NCBI RefSeq assembly: GCF_014137995.1
Contig: NZ_JACGWV010000001.1
Location: 3,472,001 to 3,536,000 of the forward strand
From: Promicromonospora sukumoe
GTDB lineage: Bacteria; Actinomycetota; Actinomycetes; Actinomycetales; Cellulomonadaceae
Direction of reading: 5' to 3'
Length of the DNA stretch: 64,000 nt
Shown piece after piece: positions 1 through 9,600 of the stretch. How positions within the stretch are numbered: the first letter of the stretch is position 1; each line of letters opens with the position of its first letter. Both the position numbers and the translations under genes were made by a program. The notes beneath the pieces were generated by a model, which was not told the DNA's origin, searched no databases, and saw only the letters and a program-made list of their open reading frames with translations.

Positions 1-258
1 GCCGACGACGGGCAGGCCGTTGAAGTCGGACGGCTCGTGCACGCTCGCGATGACGGTGGTCAGGGGCAACCCCAGCGAGTCGGCGAGCTGCGTGATCGCG
101 GAGGTCTTGCCGACGCCCGGCTCGCCCCACAGGAGCACGGGGACGTCGGCTGTCACGGCCAGTGTGAGCCCGGTGAGCTGGGCGTCGGGGCGTGGCTCGG
201 TCGTCGAGCCGGTCAGCAGGGTCAGGAGGTCGGATGCGACGGAGAGCTGAGAAGTCAT
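1..258 (-). CDS. MoxR-type AAA+ ATPase, N-terminal part (cut by window edge)
   Basis: The first 86 codons read MTSQLSVASDLL and continue to a Walker A motif GEPGVGKTS, followed by HEPSDFNGLPVVG, a pattern typical of MoxR-branch AAA+ ATPases that work with VWA or metallopeptidase-like partners. The rest of the ATPase lies beyond base 1. ATG at 258 is the natural start. The gene directly upstream on the same strand (347-1837) is separated by 88 bases and is probably co-transcribed. MoxR ATPases generally act as chaperone-like remodelers or metal-insertion factors; the substrate here is unknown. Family call firm, function open. Confidence 0.8.
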   Translation of the reverse strand, partial: MTSQLSVASDLLTLLTGSTTEPRPDAQLTGLTLAVTADVPVLLWGEPGVGKTSAITQLADSLGLPLTTVIASVHEPSDFNGLPVVG

Positions 259-346
259 GGGTCACCTGTGAGTGGTAGAGGTCCGGCCGGCGCTGGAGAG
301 GCCAGGGCCGGAAGGGTCAGGGCAGGAGAGGTCCGGGCAGGAGATG

Positions 347-1837
347 TCAGTAGGTCGCCACGAGGAAGCGGCGGGCATGCCAGTCACGCCGACCGCGTGG
401 GACGGCGACGAGAGATGCGCGGAAGGCCAGATCGGACCGGATTCCCCGGCCTGCCGGAATCTCGGGATCGGCGTCGAGCAGAGCCGGCAGGAGTCCCGCC
501 CGGTACGCGCCGTACGCGACCCGTCCTTCCGCCACTGCGGTCAGCTCGTCCTGAAGGTCGCCGGCCCTGAGCACGGCCTCGGGACCGAGCAGGTCCTCGA
601 CCGCGGCCAGGGCGGAGCCGACGTCGCCGTGGTCGAGACGTGCCCGGACGTCCGCGAGCGCCGTCGGGGCGCGATGCAGCTGGTCGATGACGTGGAGGCA
701 CGGCAGGGGTGTCCCGCCCAGCTGGGCGAGCAGCTCCTCGTGCCCGATCTCGTCCGGGGCGTGGTCGAGGGCGGTGAGAACGCCGTCGACGACCGTGAGC
801 CGGTGTGTCTCGCCGCGGCATTCGACCTGTCGTATGCCCGGAGCGGGGGCGACACTGTTTCGCCGGGTGCTGCCGGGTGCCAGCGCGTCGGCGACCAGCG
901 GGTGCAGGTCGCCGGGCGTGACCAGGCCTGCCCGGAGGAGCAGGGCGTCGGGCGGCACCCAGGTCGCGGCGTCGGGGAGCACTGCGGTCCCGGGGGACGG
1001 TGGGCGTCCGTGCCTCGGCGCACGCGCCGTGCCGGTCCAGGAGACGCCGGTCGGGGACGTGCCGGGTCGGGACGGGACGTCGAACAGGGCCGCCAGGTCG
1101 CGCGACGTCGGGGCCTGCGGGACGCCGTCGGCGTGGACGCGAAGCACCAGACGCCGCCTGCCGAGCCGGACGGTGATGCCGCCCCGGGGTACGCCGTCCG
1201 ATGCCACGAGAAGGGCGGCTTCTGCCGGCCACCTGGTCACCGCCCAGTCGTCCGGGACGCCGCTCAGCGGCACCGGGGCGAGCGGCACAGAAGCGTCCGA
1301 GACGGAGGCGCCCGACGCCGGACCCGCACGTTCGACCAGCTCAGCGCTGCGCCGGGCATCCCAGAGGTGTCGGTGCAGGTCGAGCCGGAACCGGCGGTCC
1401 GGGTGCGGCGTGGCCCGGTCGGCGACGTCCCACCAGGCCAGGATCATCCGTTGCGGTCCGGACGCCCAGGCGGGTGGCGTGCGGACGACGAGGTGCCCCG
1501 CCCCGCCGTCGGGCAGGGGGTACCGGGCGAGCGTGCTGGTGGTGTCAGGCCGCAGCAGACCGCCGGGCATCACCCGTGGCATGTGCCAGCGCAGCAGGTC
1601 GGGCACGAGCTGGCGCAGGTCCGCCCGGACGGCCGCGACAAGTTCGGTGCCGTACGCACGACGGAGGCGACGCAGGTCCACGTCGACGTCCACGCGTGCG
1701 GCCGCGCACGCGCCTGCCCAGTCACCCACCAGGCGGCGGGCTGTCGCGGTCTCGATCATCGGCGGCGGGGCGGCGTACTCACGTACCCGCTGCCAGGAAA
1801 GGAGCCGGAGGTTCTCGGTCGACCTCGATGAGTGCAT
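347..1837 (-). CDS. Hypothetical protein linked to a MoxR ATPase
   Basis: About 496 residues with no signal peptide or membrane segment and no catalytic motif that I recognise. The N-terminal half is Arg/Asp-rich with several Trp-containing stretches (LLRWHMPRV, MILAWWDVAD), and the end reads HARRFLVATY. It lies directly upstream of the truncated MoxR ATPase on the same strand, so it may be a partner or substrate-recognition protein of that ATPase; this rests on position only. ATG at 1837 is preferred because GAAGG lies about 9 bases upstream; GTG at 1843 is in frame as an alternative. The coding frame is clear, the function unknown. Confidence 0.7.
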   Translation of the reverse strand: MHSSRSTENLRLLSWQRVREYAAPPPMIETATARRLVGDWAGACAAARVDVDVDLRRLRRAYGTELVAAVRADLRQLVPDLLRWHMPRVMPGGLLRPDTTSTLARYPLPDGGAGHLVVRTPPAWASGPQRMILAWWDVADRATPHPDRRFRLDLHRHLWDARRSAELVERAGPASGASVSDASVPLAPVPLSGVPDDWAVTRWPAEAALLVASDGVPRGGITVRLGRRRLVLRVHADGVPQAPTSRDLAALFDVPSRPGTSPTGVSWTGTARAPRHGRPPSPGTAVLPDAATWVPPDALLLRAGLVTPGDLHPLVADALAPGSTRRNSVAPAPGIRQVECRGETHRLTVVDGVLTALDHAPDEIGHEELLAQLGGTPLPCLHVIDQLHRAPTALADVRARLDHGDVGSALAAVEDLLGPEAVLRAGDLQDELTAVAEGRVAYGAYRAGLLPALLDADPEIPAGRGIRSDLAFRASLVAVPRGRRDWHARRFLVATY

Positions 1838-1904
1838 CAGCACTCACCTTCGGTGTACCGGACCCCCAATCTGGCGATCGTGAAGGTCATCATCGGGAGG
1901 GAGG

Positions 1905-2447
1905 CTAGCAGGCCGGATGCTCGGCGGGTAGCTTCCGGAGGCGCATCCTTTCCCGAGCCATGTGCCTGATCTTCCGGGAAGCGCCGTGCTCGGCGAGGTC
2001 CCGAAGGACGACGTCGTCGGAGATCCGCTCGATCAGGCGTCGCTGGCACCACGGTGAGAGAGCCGCGGTTTCGCCGGAAAGGGTGCGCGGCCGCGTCTCG
2101 AGCTCACGAATGAGGGCCCACTCTCGTCTCCGCCGCTCGGCGAACTCGCGGTCCTCACCGGCGAGCAGGCCGACCCATCGCTCGCCCTCGACGTCGTCCA
2201 CGTACTTGAGCACCTCTGTCACCACGGGGCGTTGGAGCTGCTCGCCCTCGCCGACGACCTCGAGGAGCAAGGCGCGAAGACTCGCCTCCGGTGCCGCCTT
2301 CCAGTAGACGAACCATCTGGCGTGCTCGTCCTCGACGTCGACGCCGTGCTCGCCGACCGCCCCCGCGATGTCGGTGAACACGGCTGCGCCGCGCGGCGTC
2401 AGCCCGGCCCTGGTCTGGGCCTGCGCGTCTCCCTGCGAGGAGGTCAT
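1905..2447 (-). CDS. Hypothetical protein, second gene of a coupled pair
   Basis: A 180-residue charged, probably alpha-helical soluble protein (RRRREWALIRELETRP; ERMRLRKLPAEHPAC at the end). No family recognised. The chosen ATG at 2447 overlaps the stop of the upstream gene as ATGA, a sign of translational coupling. A longer reading to 2570 would run through the end of that gene and is rejected. The pair could be a small effector/immunity-type or stress module, but nothing in the sequence demonstrates that. Confidence 0.65.
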   Translation of the reverse strand: MTSSQGDAQAQTRAGLTPRGAAVFTDIAGAVGEHGVDVEDEHARWFVYWKAAPEASLRALLLEVVGEGEQLQRPVVTEVLKYVDDVEGERWVGLLAGEDREFAERRRREWALIRELETRPRTLSGETAALSPWCQRRLIERISDDVVLRDLAEHGASRKIRHMARERMRLRKLPAEHPAC

Positions 2448-3256
2448 GACGTCGCCCCGCGCGTCCAGTCGATGGTCTCCAGGTCGGGATGCCGTCGCAC
2501 CGCATCGATCGTCTGCCTGGTCCCCCAGATGCCGGTCGAGGTGATGTCCCAGTCTGTCAGGACGAACCACGACCGGTCAGCCGGCCAAAGGTTCGACGGC
2601 GTCGCGTCGAGCGTGTCCGTGAGCTCACGGAGCGCGCCGAGCGGCCCGGTGAAGGCCGTGGGTTGCTCGTAGTCGTTCGCCGGAACCTCTCCGTAGAACG
2701 CGGTGATCGGCGCGTCCTGAGCCCCTCCCGTGATCGTCGCGAGGACGTCGACCAGTGCCATCAGGCTCGCTTCGTCCATGGAACCCTCCGGGGGCGCGGC
2801 AATCGACGCGGACCAGGACGCGCCCGTTCGGAGGGCCAGGTCGTTGGGCGGGTAACTTCTCTCGGCCAGCTGCTCGGCCATCGACGGACCGAAGCGCTCT
2901 CGCCAGCGCAATCGGCTCCACTCCGGACCCGGGCGCTCGACGAAACCGAGGGGTGTGCCCGTATCCATCGTCGAAGCGGTGAGGTCGATCCCACTGACCA
3001 CGTCCGGCTGCGCGAGCCCCCGCCCTACGAGGTCCTTCTCGACGTCGTCGTGCGTGCCGAGCCCCGCGAGCGCCTCGTTCTGGTACATCGCATGGAGGAT
3101 CCACGTCGAGTCGGCGTATCCGGGCGGCGCCCAGTAGCCCGTGAGCGCATCCTCCAGCCCGTCGAGCCAGGCGACCGAGGCTCGCGGATCTGTGGCACGC
3201 ACCCAGTTCTTCACGGGCGTGAGTGTGACACGTGGTCGACGGCCGAGGCCCGACAT
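2444..3256 (-). CDS. Hypothetical protein, first gene of a coupled pair
   Basis: About 270 residues, acidic, Trp-rich, with no signal peptide or membrane helix (VKNWVRATDPRASVAWLDG near the start; PADRSWFVLTDWDITSTGIW near the end). No family recognised. The start is uncertain: ATG at 3256 lies five bases from a large inverted repeat, while GTG at 3214 would give the protein starting VKNWVR. Neither has a clear Shine-Dalgarno sequence. The 3' end overlaps the next gene by four bases. The aromatic-rich, small soluble character resembles immunity or SMI1/KNR4-like proteins only loosely. Confidence 0.65.
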   Translation of the reverse strand: MSGLGRRPRVTLTPVKNWVRATDPRASVAWLDGLEDALTGYWAPPGYADSTWILHAMYQNEALAGLGTHDDVEKDLVGRGLAQPDVVSGIDLTASTMDTGTPLGFVERPGPEWSRLRWRERFGPSMAEQLAERSYPPNDLALRTGASWSASIAAPPEGSMDEASLMALVDVLATITGGAQDAPITAFYGEVPANDYEQPTAFTGPLGALRELTDTLDATPSNLWPADRSWFVLTDWDITSTGIWGTRQTIDAVRRHPDLETIDWTRGATS

Positions 3257-3260
3257 TTGG

Positions 3261-3313
3261 GACCATGCAGTTGCTGCCAGGACCGGGCTCATCCTGGCAG
3301 CAACTGCATGGTC
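3261..3313. repeat. Perfect 22-bp inverted repeat (palindrome family A, copy 1)
   Basis: Arms at 3261-3282 and 3292-3313 are exact reverse complements, with a 9-base loop. The core GCAGTTGCTGCCA recurs at 6474-6576. It lies between the stop of the TetM-like gene and the start of the next minus-strand gene, so it could end transcription of the former. There is no T-run, as is usual for actinobacterial hairpin terminators. Confidence 0.85.
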
Positions 3314-3372
3314 CGATATGCGCCGCCGACGCCGCGCACCAGCCCCGCGCCGCCCGTACCACCCAGATAGGC

Positions 3373-5310
3373 TCACGCCCGCGCCGCCTCCCGGACCGGC
3401 TCGAAGCGGTCGTGCTCCGTGCGGCACATGCCCTCCCCGTGCGTCAGGCCGGGCAGGTCCCGCTGCAAGGCCGCCACAGCCGCAGCCGGCATCTCGCCGC
3501 GCATGACGACGATCCCTCCGCTCCCGGCCCGCGACTCGAACGGCACCCCGCCCAGCCGGCCCACCAGCGACGCGACCGGGCCGACGGTGTCCTCCGGCAG
3601 CTCGATCACGAACCGGTGCACCGGCTCGCACAGCACCGTCCCCGCGCGGCGGATCGCGGCGGCGAGCACCCGCGGCGCCAGGCCACGGAAGTCGGCCCCC
3701 GTGCTCGACATCGCCTTGTTGAACTTCTGGTGCATGTGGCTCTGCCGCGGCGAGTAGCCCGAGTGGGTCATCACGATGCGGGCGTCCGGGACCGGCCAGT
3801 GCAGGGGCCCGCGGGCCAGCTCGCGGCGCACGGTGTCCTCGGTCGCGTCGAAGAACGCGGGCGGCATCGACCCGCGCTCGCACTCCAGCTCGAACGTCAC
3901 GCCGCTGCCCGGGGCCACGGGCTCCACGCGCAGCCCGATCGTGGCGTGGAACTCGTTCCCGTCCTGCTTCTTGATCTCGACCGCGTGCCCGGCGCCGACC
4001 AGCCGCTCCGTGCGCGCCGTCCGCACCGTGCCGAACCGCGCGTCCACCCGGTACTCGCGCTGCAGGATCGCGGCCAGCACCTCACGCTGGACCTCCCCGT
4101 ACAGCGACACGGTGATCTCCTCGTCGCGCCGTCGCACCCGGATCAGCGGGTCCTGCTCTGCCAGCTCGGACAGCGCCGCGTACAGTCGCCCGCGCTCACC
4201 GGGCGCGGCGTCCACCACCGTCTCGTACGACGGCGGCGGGAACTGGCTCCCCCGCTCGTCCCCCGGCCGCTCCGGCCCGACGACGTCCCCGACCCGCGCC
4301 GTCGCCAGTCCCTGCACGACGGCGATCTGCCCGGCCTCCGCCGTCGACCGCGGTTCGAGCGTGCCGCGGTTCGCCACGCGCAGGGCGGTGATCCGCTCCG
4401 ACTTCCCGTGCCGCAGGTCGACGCGGTCGCGGACCCGCAGGACGCCCGACCGCATCCGGACGAAAGCCCGCTTGCGCCCGTCCTCCCGGTCGATCGCGAA
4501 GACGACGCCGGACGGCGCGTCGGCTCCTGGTCCGACGGCGGACGGCGCTCCCGCAGCATCCACAGACGACGCTGCGTCCGAGCAGGACTCGGCAGCGTCA
4601 GCGGCGTGGGCATCGTAGGCACCCTCGTTCGTGAGCGCCGTCGCTCCCCCGCCGTCAGCCACGACGGGAAGGTACGTCCCGAGCGCGGCGACCATCTCCG
4701 GCACCCCGACGCCGGTCGCCGCCGACCCGAACAGCACCGGATGTGCGGTGCCTCGGCGGGACTCGTCCGCGAGCCAGGCCCGCAGGCCGTCGTCGGGCAG
4801 GGGCTCCGCGCGGGCCCCGGGCGTGCCCGCGCCGAGCACCCGCTGCACGGGCAGGACGTCGGGGCTGAGGCGGCGCGCGACGGCGTCGGCCACCGCGTCG
4901 GGGCGCGCCCCGCGCCGGTCGATCTTGTTGACGAACACGATCACGGGCAGCCGCAGCCGCTGCAGGGCGCGCATCAGCACGAGGGTCTGCGCCTGCACGC
5001 CCTCGACGGCGGACAGCACGAGCACCGCGCCGTCGAGCACGGCGAGGCTGCGGTCGACTTCGGCGATGAAGTCGGGGTGGCCCGGGGTGTCGAGCACGTT
5101 GACGGTGACGTCCCCCGCGGGGAACGACGCCACGGACGCGCGGATGGTGATGCCCCGCTCACGCTCCAGCGCGAGCGAGTCGGTGGTGGTGTCGCCGCGG
5201 TCCACGCTGCCCGGGCGGTCGATCACGCCCGAGTGGTGCAGCAGGCGTTCGGTCAGGCTGGTCTTACCGGCGTCGACATGGGCGACGATCCCGAGGTTGA
5301 GGTACGACAA
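3373..5310 (-). CDS. TetM/OtrA-like ribosome-protection GTPase (EF-G family)
   Basis: 645 residues with translation-factor GTPase motifs: G1 AHVDAGKT (residues 10-17), a G2 region with RGITI, G3 DTPGH (74-78) and G4 NKID (128-131), followed by EF-G-like domains. The length and the start MSYLNLGIVAHVDAGKT match the TetM/TetO/OtrA group, which displaces tetracycline from the ribosome; many actinobacteria carry chromosomal homologues that may act in translation or antibiotic tolerance instead. It has host-like GC and no mobile-element neighbours, so recent resistance transfer is unlikely. Compared with classical Tet proteins it has a low-complexity Ala/Asp-rich insertion around residues 235-265. 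Actual tetracycline protection is not shown by sequence. Confidence 0.85.
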   Translation of the reverse strand: MSYLNLGIVAHVDAGKTSLTERLLHHSGVIDRPGSVDRGDTTTDSLALERERGITIRASVASFPAGDVTVNVLDTPGHPDFIAEVDRSLAVLDGAVLVLSAVEGVQAQTLVLMRALQRLRLPVIVFVNKIDRRGARPDAVADAVARRLSPDVLPVQRVLGAGTPGARAEPLPDDGLRAWLADESRRGTAHPVLFGSAATGVGVPEMVAALGTYLPVVADGGGATALTNEGAYDAHAADAAESCSDAASSVDAAGAPSAVGPGADAPSGVVFAIDREDGRKRAFVRMRSGVLRVRDRVDLRHGKSERITALRVANRGTLEPRSTAEAGQIAVVQGLATARVGDVVGPERPGDERGSQFPPPSYETVVDAAPGERGRLYAALSELAEQDPLIRVRRRDEEITVSLYGEVQREVLAAILQREYRVDARFGTVRTARTERLVGAGHAVEIKKQDGNEFHATIGLRVEPVAPGSGVTFELECERGSMPPAFFDATEDTVRRELARGPLHWPVPDARIVMTHSGYSPRQSHMHQKFNKAMSSTGADFRGLAPRVLAAAIRRAGTVLCEPVHRFVIELPEDTVGPVASLVGRLGGVPFESRAGSGGIVVMRGEMPAAAVAALQRDLPGLTHGEGMCRTEHDRFEPVREAARA

Positions 5311-5352
5311 AGGCAGTCACGTCCGTGGTCAGGTGGGTCAGGGCACGGGGCG

Positions 5353-5364
5353 TGACAGCTGTCA
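5353..5364. promoter_or_regulatory. 12-bp perfect palindrome upstream of the TetM-like gene
   Basis: TGACAGCTGTCA lies about 43 bases before the TetM-like start codon in a 118-base gap. Its position and symmetry suit a dimeric repressor operator, but no regulator is identified. Low confidence as a functional site. Confidence 0.3.
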
Positions 5365-5428
5365 TCGGTGTTCCAATCTCTCGGGTTGCCCCCGACCCTG
5401 CCCTCCCGACGGGCGTGAAGGCAACGGT

Positions 5429-6301
5429 TTATCCGGCAGGTCCCGCGGGGGACGCCCGCCAGAGCCAGCGGAGGGCGTCCGGCAGCAGGACGCCGGCGTG
5501 GTTCGGGTTGTGGCCGCCGTCGCCGAGGACGAGCCGGAAGTCGTAGCCGGCCACGGCGAGCGCCGCGCCGACCCGCAGGTTCTCGGCGAGCCAGTTGCGT
5601 TCGGGCCGGTCCCAGCCGAGGTCCCGGTGCCCGGCCTGGAGGAAGATCCGCAGCGGTCTGCGCGGCTCGGCGGCCAGCGCGGCGGGGTACGGGTTGCCGC
5701 CCGGCATCTGCGCGAAGCTGGACAGGAACCCGACGACGCCGCCGAACCGGTCGGGCCGGTGCCACGCCGCTGTGAAGGCGCAGTTGCCGCCGCTGCTGCC
5801 GCCCACGACACCCCAGCGGTCCGGGTGGTCGGTCACGGCATATCTGCGGCGGACCTCGGGGAGCACCTCGGTGAGCAGGAACGTGACGTAGCGGTCGTCG
5901 GCGGCGTCGTACTCGGTGTTGCGGTTCTTGCGCGCGGCGGGGTCCGCCAGGTCCGGGAAGACGCCGGGGTCCACGAAGACGCCGATGGTGGGCGGGATCG
6001 CGCCGTCGTGCACCAGGTTGTCCAGCACGATGCCGCCGCGAACGTCGCCCTCGGGGTCGAGGTACCACCAGCCGTCCTGGAACACGAGGAGCCCGGCGGG
6101 GTCTGCGTCGGCAGCGAGGCCGGCGGGCACGTGGAGCCACACGCGGCGCGTCGTCCCGGGGTAGACGGCGCTGTCGTCCAGGCGCAGCTCGACGGTGCGG
6201 CCCGGCGGAACCTCGGGGCGCCGTCGGGAGTCGGGCCCGAGCTCGTACCGGACGTCGTCGAGGTCGACCGGCAGCGGTCGGAACGGAACGGGAGCGGCCA
6301 C
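5429..6301 (-). CDS. Esterase of the enterochelin-esterase/EstA-like fold
   Basis: 290 residues of alpha/beta-hydrolase type. The nucleophile elbow GGSSGG is at roughly residues 168-173, an acid is likely near AGHRDLGWD, and the catalytic His lies in GDGGHNPNHAG near the C terminus. The N-terminal beta-rich part (ELRLDDSAVYPGTTRRVWLHVP) resembles the module in front of ferric-enterobactin esterase and feruloyl/xylan esterases. No signal peptide is seen, so a cytoplasmic hydrolase is likely. It precedes the TetM-like gene on the same strand by 118 bases. GTG at 6301 is supported by a -10-like TAGCGT six bases away. Substrate unknown. Confidence 0.8.
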   Translation of the reverse strand: MAAPVPFRPLPVDLDDVRYELGPDSRRRPEVPPGRTVELRLDDSAVYPGTTRRVWLHVPAGLAADADPAGLLVFQDGWWYLDPEGDVRGGIVLDNLVHDGAIPPTIGVFVDPGVFPDLADPAARKNRNTEYDAADDRYVTFLLTEVLPEVRRRYAVTDHPDRWGVVGGSSGGNCAFTAAWHRPDRFGGVVGFLSSFAQMPGGNPYPAALAAEPRRPLRIFLQAGHRDLGWDRPERNWLAENLRVGAALAVAGYDFRLVLGDGGHNPNHAGVLLPDALRWLWRASPAGPAG

Positions 6302-6307
6302 GCCGCC

Positions 6308-6313
6308 ACGCTA
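6308..6313 (-). promoter_or_regulatory. -10 hexamer for a leaderless esterase transcript
   Basis: TAGCGT on the minus strand, separated by six bases from the GTG start at 6301. One of at least eleven such arrangements in the window. Confidence 0.5.
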
Positions 6314-6473
6314 ACGACCGCCCGTACTCGGGTCCCACCCTTTTCCGGCCTGTGACGGGCTGCCGTCCCGGCAGAGCAGATGAGCGCGGGTCCAGTGGCG
6401 GTATCACCGGCCAGAGCGCAACTACACCCGCGCTCACCTGGCGCCGGAGCCCGGACCCCGGCGACCGGCCGCT

Positions 6474-6576
6474 GTTGACCACAGCGGTTGCTGCCAGCGG
6501 CGGCCCGATCTTGGCAGCAACTGCTGTGGTCAACACCGGACGGTGGATCGGTGGCAGGAACTGCTGTGGTCAACAG
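6474..6576. repeat. Three-armed inverted/direct repeat (palindrome family A, copy 2)
   Basis: A 23-base arm at 6474-6496 pairs with 6512-6534 with one mismatch (G-T possible). A third arm, 6552-6576, repeats the second with few changes. The core GTTGCTGCCA/TGGCAGCAAC is shared with 3261-3313. It lies in the 314-base gap between the glnE stop and the esterase start, which holds no gene. It may be a duplicated terminator or a REP-like element. Confidence 0.8.
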
Positions 6577-6615
6577 CCGGCGCCCCGGCTCCTCCGCGCG
6601 GAGAGGGGGCCGCCG

Positions 6616-9600
6616 TTACTCCGCGCCGTAGAACACCCGCTCCATCACCGCGCGGGCGCGGCGGGCGACGCGGAGGTACAGCTCCTCGAGCTCCGGGCCC
6701 GTGCCGACGTCGCCGAGCAGGCGCGCGATCCCGGTCAGGGCGTGGCTGTCGTGCGGCAGCATGTCGATGCCGGCGCCCGTCGTCCGCCCGGACCACAGCA
6801 CGATCGCCGACCGCAGCCGCGACGCGAGCACCCAGGCCTCGTGCAGCACCTCGGCGTCGTCGTCGGTCAGCAGGCCGGCCTCGTTGGCCGCCGTCAGCGC
6901 GGCGACGGTGCCCGTGGTGCGCAGGCCCGGCACCTCGAACGCGTGCTGGAGCTGGAGGAGCTGGACGGTCCACTCGACGTCGGACACCCCGCCCCGGCCC
7001 AGCTTCAGGTGCCGCGCAGGGTCGGCACCGCGGGGCAGCCGCTCGGACTCGACGCGCGCCTTGATGCGCCGAACCTCCCGCAGCACCGCGGCATCGGGGC
7101 CGCCCTCCGGGTAGCGCAGCGGGTCGATGAGCTCGGTGAAGCGCGCCCCCAGCGACCGGCCGCCCTCGGCGCCCGGACCCAGGTCGAGCTCGCTCCCCAC
7201 GGCATCGGCTCCCACAGCATCGGCACCAGCATCAGTCCCGTCGGCAGCAACCCCAGCGCCAGGAGCACCAGCACCACCAGCAGAAGCAGCACCACCAGCA
7301 CCCCCACCGTCCGCCAGCGACGCCGCGACCGCGCCCTCGTCCGGCCCGCCCGCCGCGACCACGCTCAGCGTGCCCGACAGGGCACGCGCCCGCAGCAGCG
7401 CCTGCGCCTCCCAGGGCGAGGACCAGCGGCCGTAGTACTTCACGTAGGACTCGAAGGACCGCACGAGCGGCCCGTTGCGCCCCTCGGGCCGCAGGTCGGC
7501 GTCCACGGGCAGGCCCGGCTCCGGCCCGACGGCGGTCAGGATGCGCCGCATGCCCTTCGCGACCGTCAGGGCGTAGTCGTTGGCCTCCTTGTCACCGGCT
7601 CCGCCCACCGCCTCGTAGACGAACATGATGTCCGCGTCGGAGCCGTAGCCGATCTCCTGGCCGCCGAGCCGGCCCATCGCGACGATGAGCAGCCGGGCGG
7701 GCTCGTCCCCGCGCGCCACCTTCCGCTCGGCCCGCGCCTCGTGCTCGGCGATGCGCAGCCCGCCCGCCAGGACGACGTCGGCGGCGTCCGAGATGGCCTT
7801 CGCGGCGTCGACGGGCCCGAGCTCGCCCAGCACCTCGGCGACGCCGGTCCGGGCCAGCTCGCGCCGGCGCAGGGCGCGCAGCGCGATCGTGGCGTTGTCC
7901 ACCTCCTGGGCCCGCCCGAGCAGCGCGTCCGCCTCGGCGGCCAGCCGGCGCGCCCCGCGCGGCGCGAGCGACTCGGTCTGCGCCAGCCAGCGCACCGACT
8001 CCGGCGACTTGCCGATCGCGTCCGCGAGGTACCGCGACGACGACAGCACCTGGGCCAGGCGGGAGGCCGCCTCCGCGGAGTCGCGCAGCAGCCGGAGGTA
8101 CCAGTGCGTGGAGCCCAGGGTGTCCGACAGCTTGCGGAAGGCGAGGAGCCCCTCGTCCGGGTCGGCGCCCTCGGCGAACCAGCCCAGGAGCACCGGGAGG
8201 AGCTGCCGCTGGATCGCCGCGCGCCGCGAGACGCCGTCGGTCAGGGCCTGGACGTGCCGCATCGCGCCGGCCGGGTCGCGGTAGCCAATCGCCGCGAACC
8301 GGGCCATGGCCGCGCGCGGCGCGAGCGACGCCTCGCCCGTCGACAGCAGCGCGGTGGCCGGCAGGAGCGGCCGGTAGTAGACGGCCTCGTGCAGGTCACG
8401 CACCTCGCGCCGCACGGACCGCCACGTCTTGACCAGGTCGTCCGCGCCGCCGTACCCCAGCCCGCGGGCCAGCCGGCGCAGCTCCGCCTCGGCGGTCGGC
8501 ATGAGGTGGGTGCGCCGCAGCCGGAAGAGCTGGACGCGATGCTCCAGCGCCCGCAGGAACCGGTAGCACTCCCCCATCCGGCGCGCGTGCTCACGCCCCA
8601 CGTACCCGCCCCGCGACAGGGCCGCCAGGGCGTCGAGCGTCGTCCGCGACCGGATGTCCTCGTCCGCGCGCCCGTGCACGAGCTGCAGGAGCTGCACCGT
8701 GAACTCGACGTCGCGCAGCCCGCCCTTGCCGAGCTTGATCTGCCGGTCGGCCTCGGCGACGGGCACGTTGTCCTCGACGCGCTTGCGCATCGCCCGGGCG
8801 TCCTCGACGAAGTTGGGCCGTTCCACGGCCTGCCACACCAGCGGCCCGACGGCGGCGGTGTACGCCTCACCCAGTCCCAGGTCGCCCGCGACGGGACGAG
8901 CCTTGAGCAGCGCCTGGAACTCCCAGGTCACTGCCCAGCGCTCGTAGTACGCGACGTGGCTGGCCAGCGTGCGCACGAGCGGCCCCTGCTTGCCCTCAGG
9001 CCGCAGCGCCGCGTCGACCTGCCACAGCGCGGGCTCCGCCGACGCCCCCGAGCACACCTGGGCGAGGCGTCCCGCGAGCCGCGTCGCGACCCGCAGGGCG
9101 TGGTCCTCGTCGCAGGCCGGCGCGCCGTCGGACAGCACGCCCGGCTCGGCCACGTAGATCACGTCCACGTCCGAGATGTAGTTCAGCTCCCGGCCGCCCG
9201 TCTTGCCCATGCCGAGCACCGCCAGCCGCACGCCGGCGGCGTGGTCCTCCTCCTCGGAGCGCGCGACAGCGAGCGCGCCCTCCAGCGCGGCCGCGGCCAG
9301 GTCCGCGAGCGCCGCCGCGACGGCGGGCAGCACAGCCCGCGGGTCGGGCGCGGTCACGTCGGTCGCGGCGATCCGGAGCAGGCGGGCGCGGTAGGCGCGC
9401 CGCAGGCGGTCCGTGTACGACGGCGAGGCACCCCCCACGGGGCTGGTGCCGCCCAGCGTCGTACTGCCCAGCGCAGTGCTGCCCGGCGCGGTGCCGCCCG
9501 GCCCCGTACCTCCGGGGGCCGTGCCGCCCGGCGCGGCCCCCGACGGGTCCGCGGACGCCTGCGTGCCCGCGACCGGCTCGGCGGACCCCGGGTCGGCGTC

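Noticed and set aside
3373..5310. Acquired tetracycline-resistance gene
   Set aside because: Composition matches the host and there are no mobile-element signs; better described as a chromosomal ribosome-protection-like GTPase.
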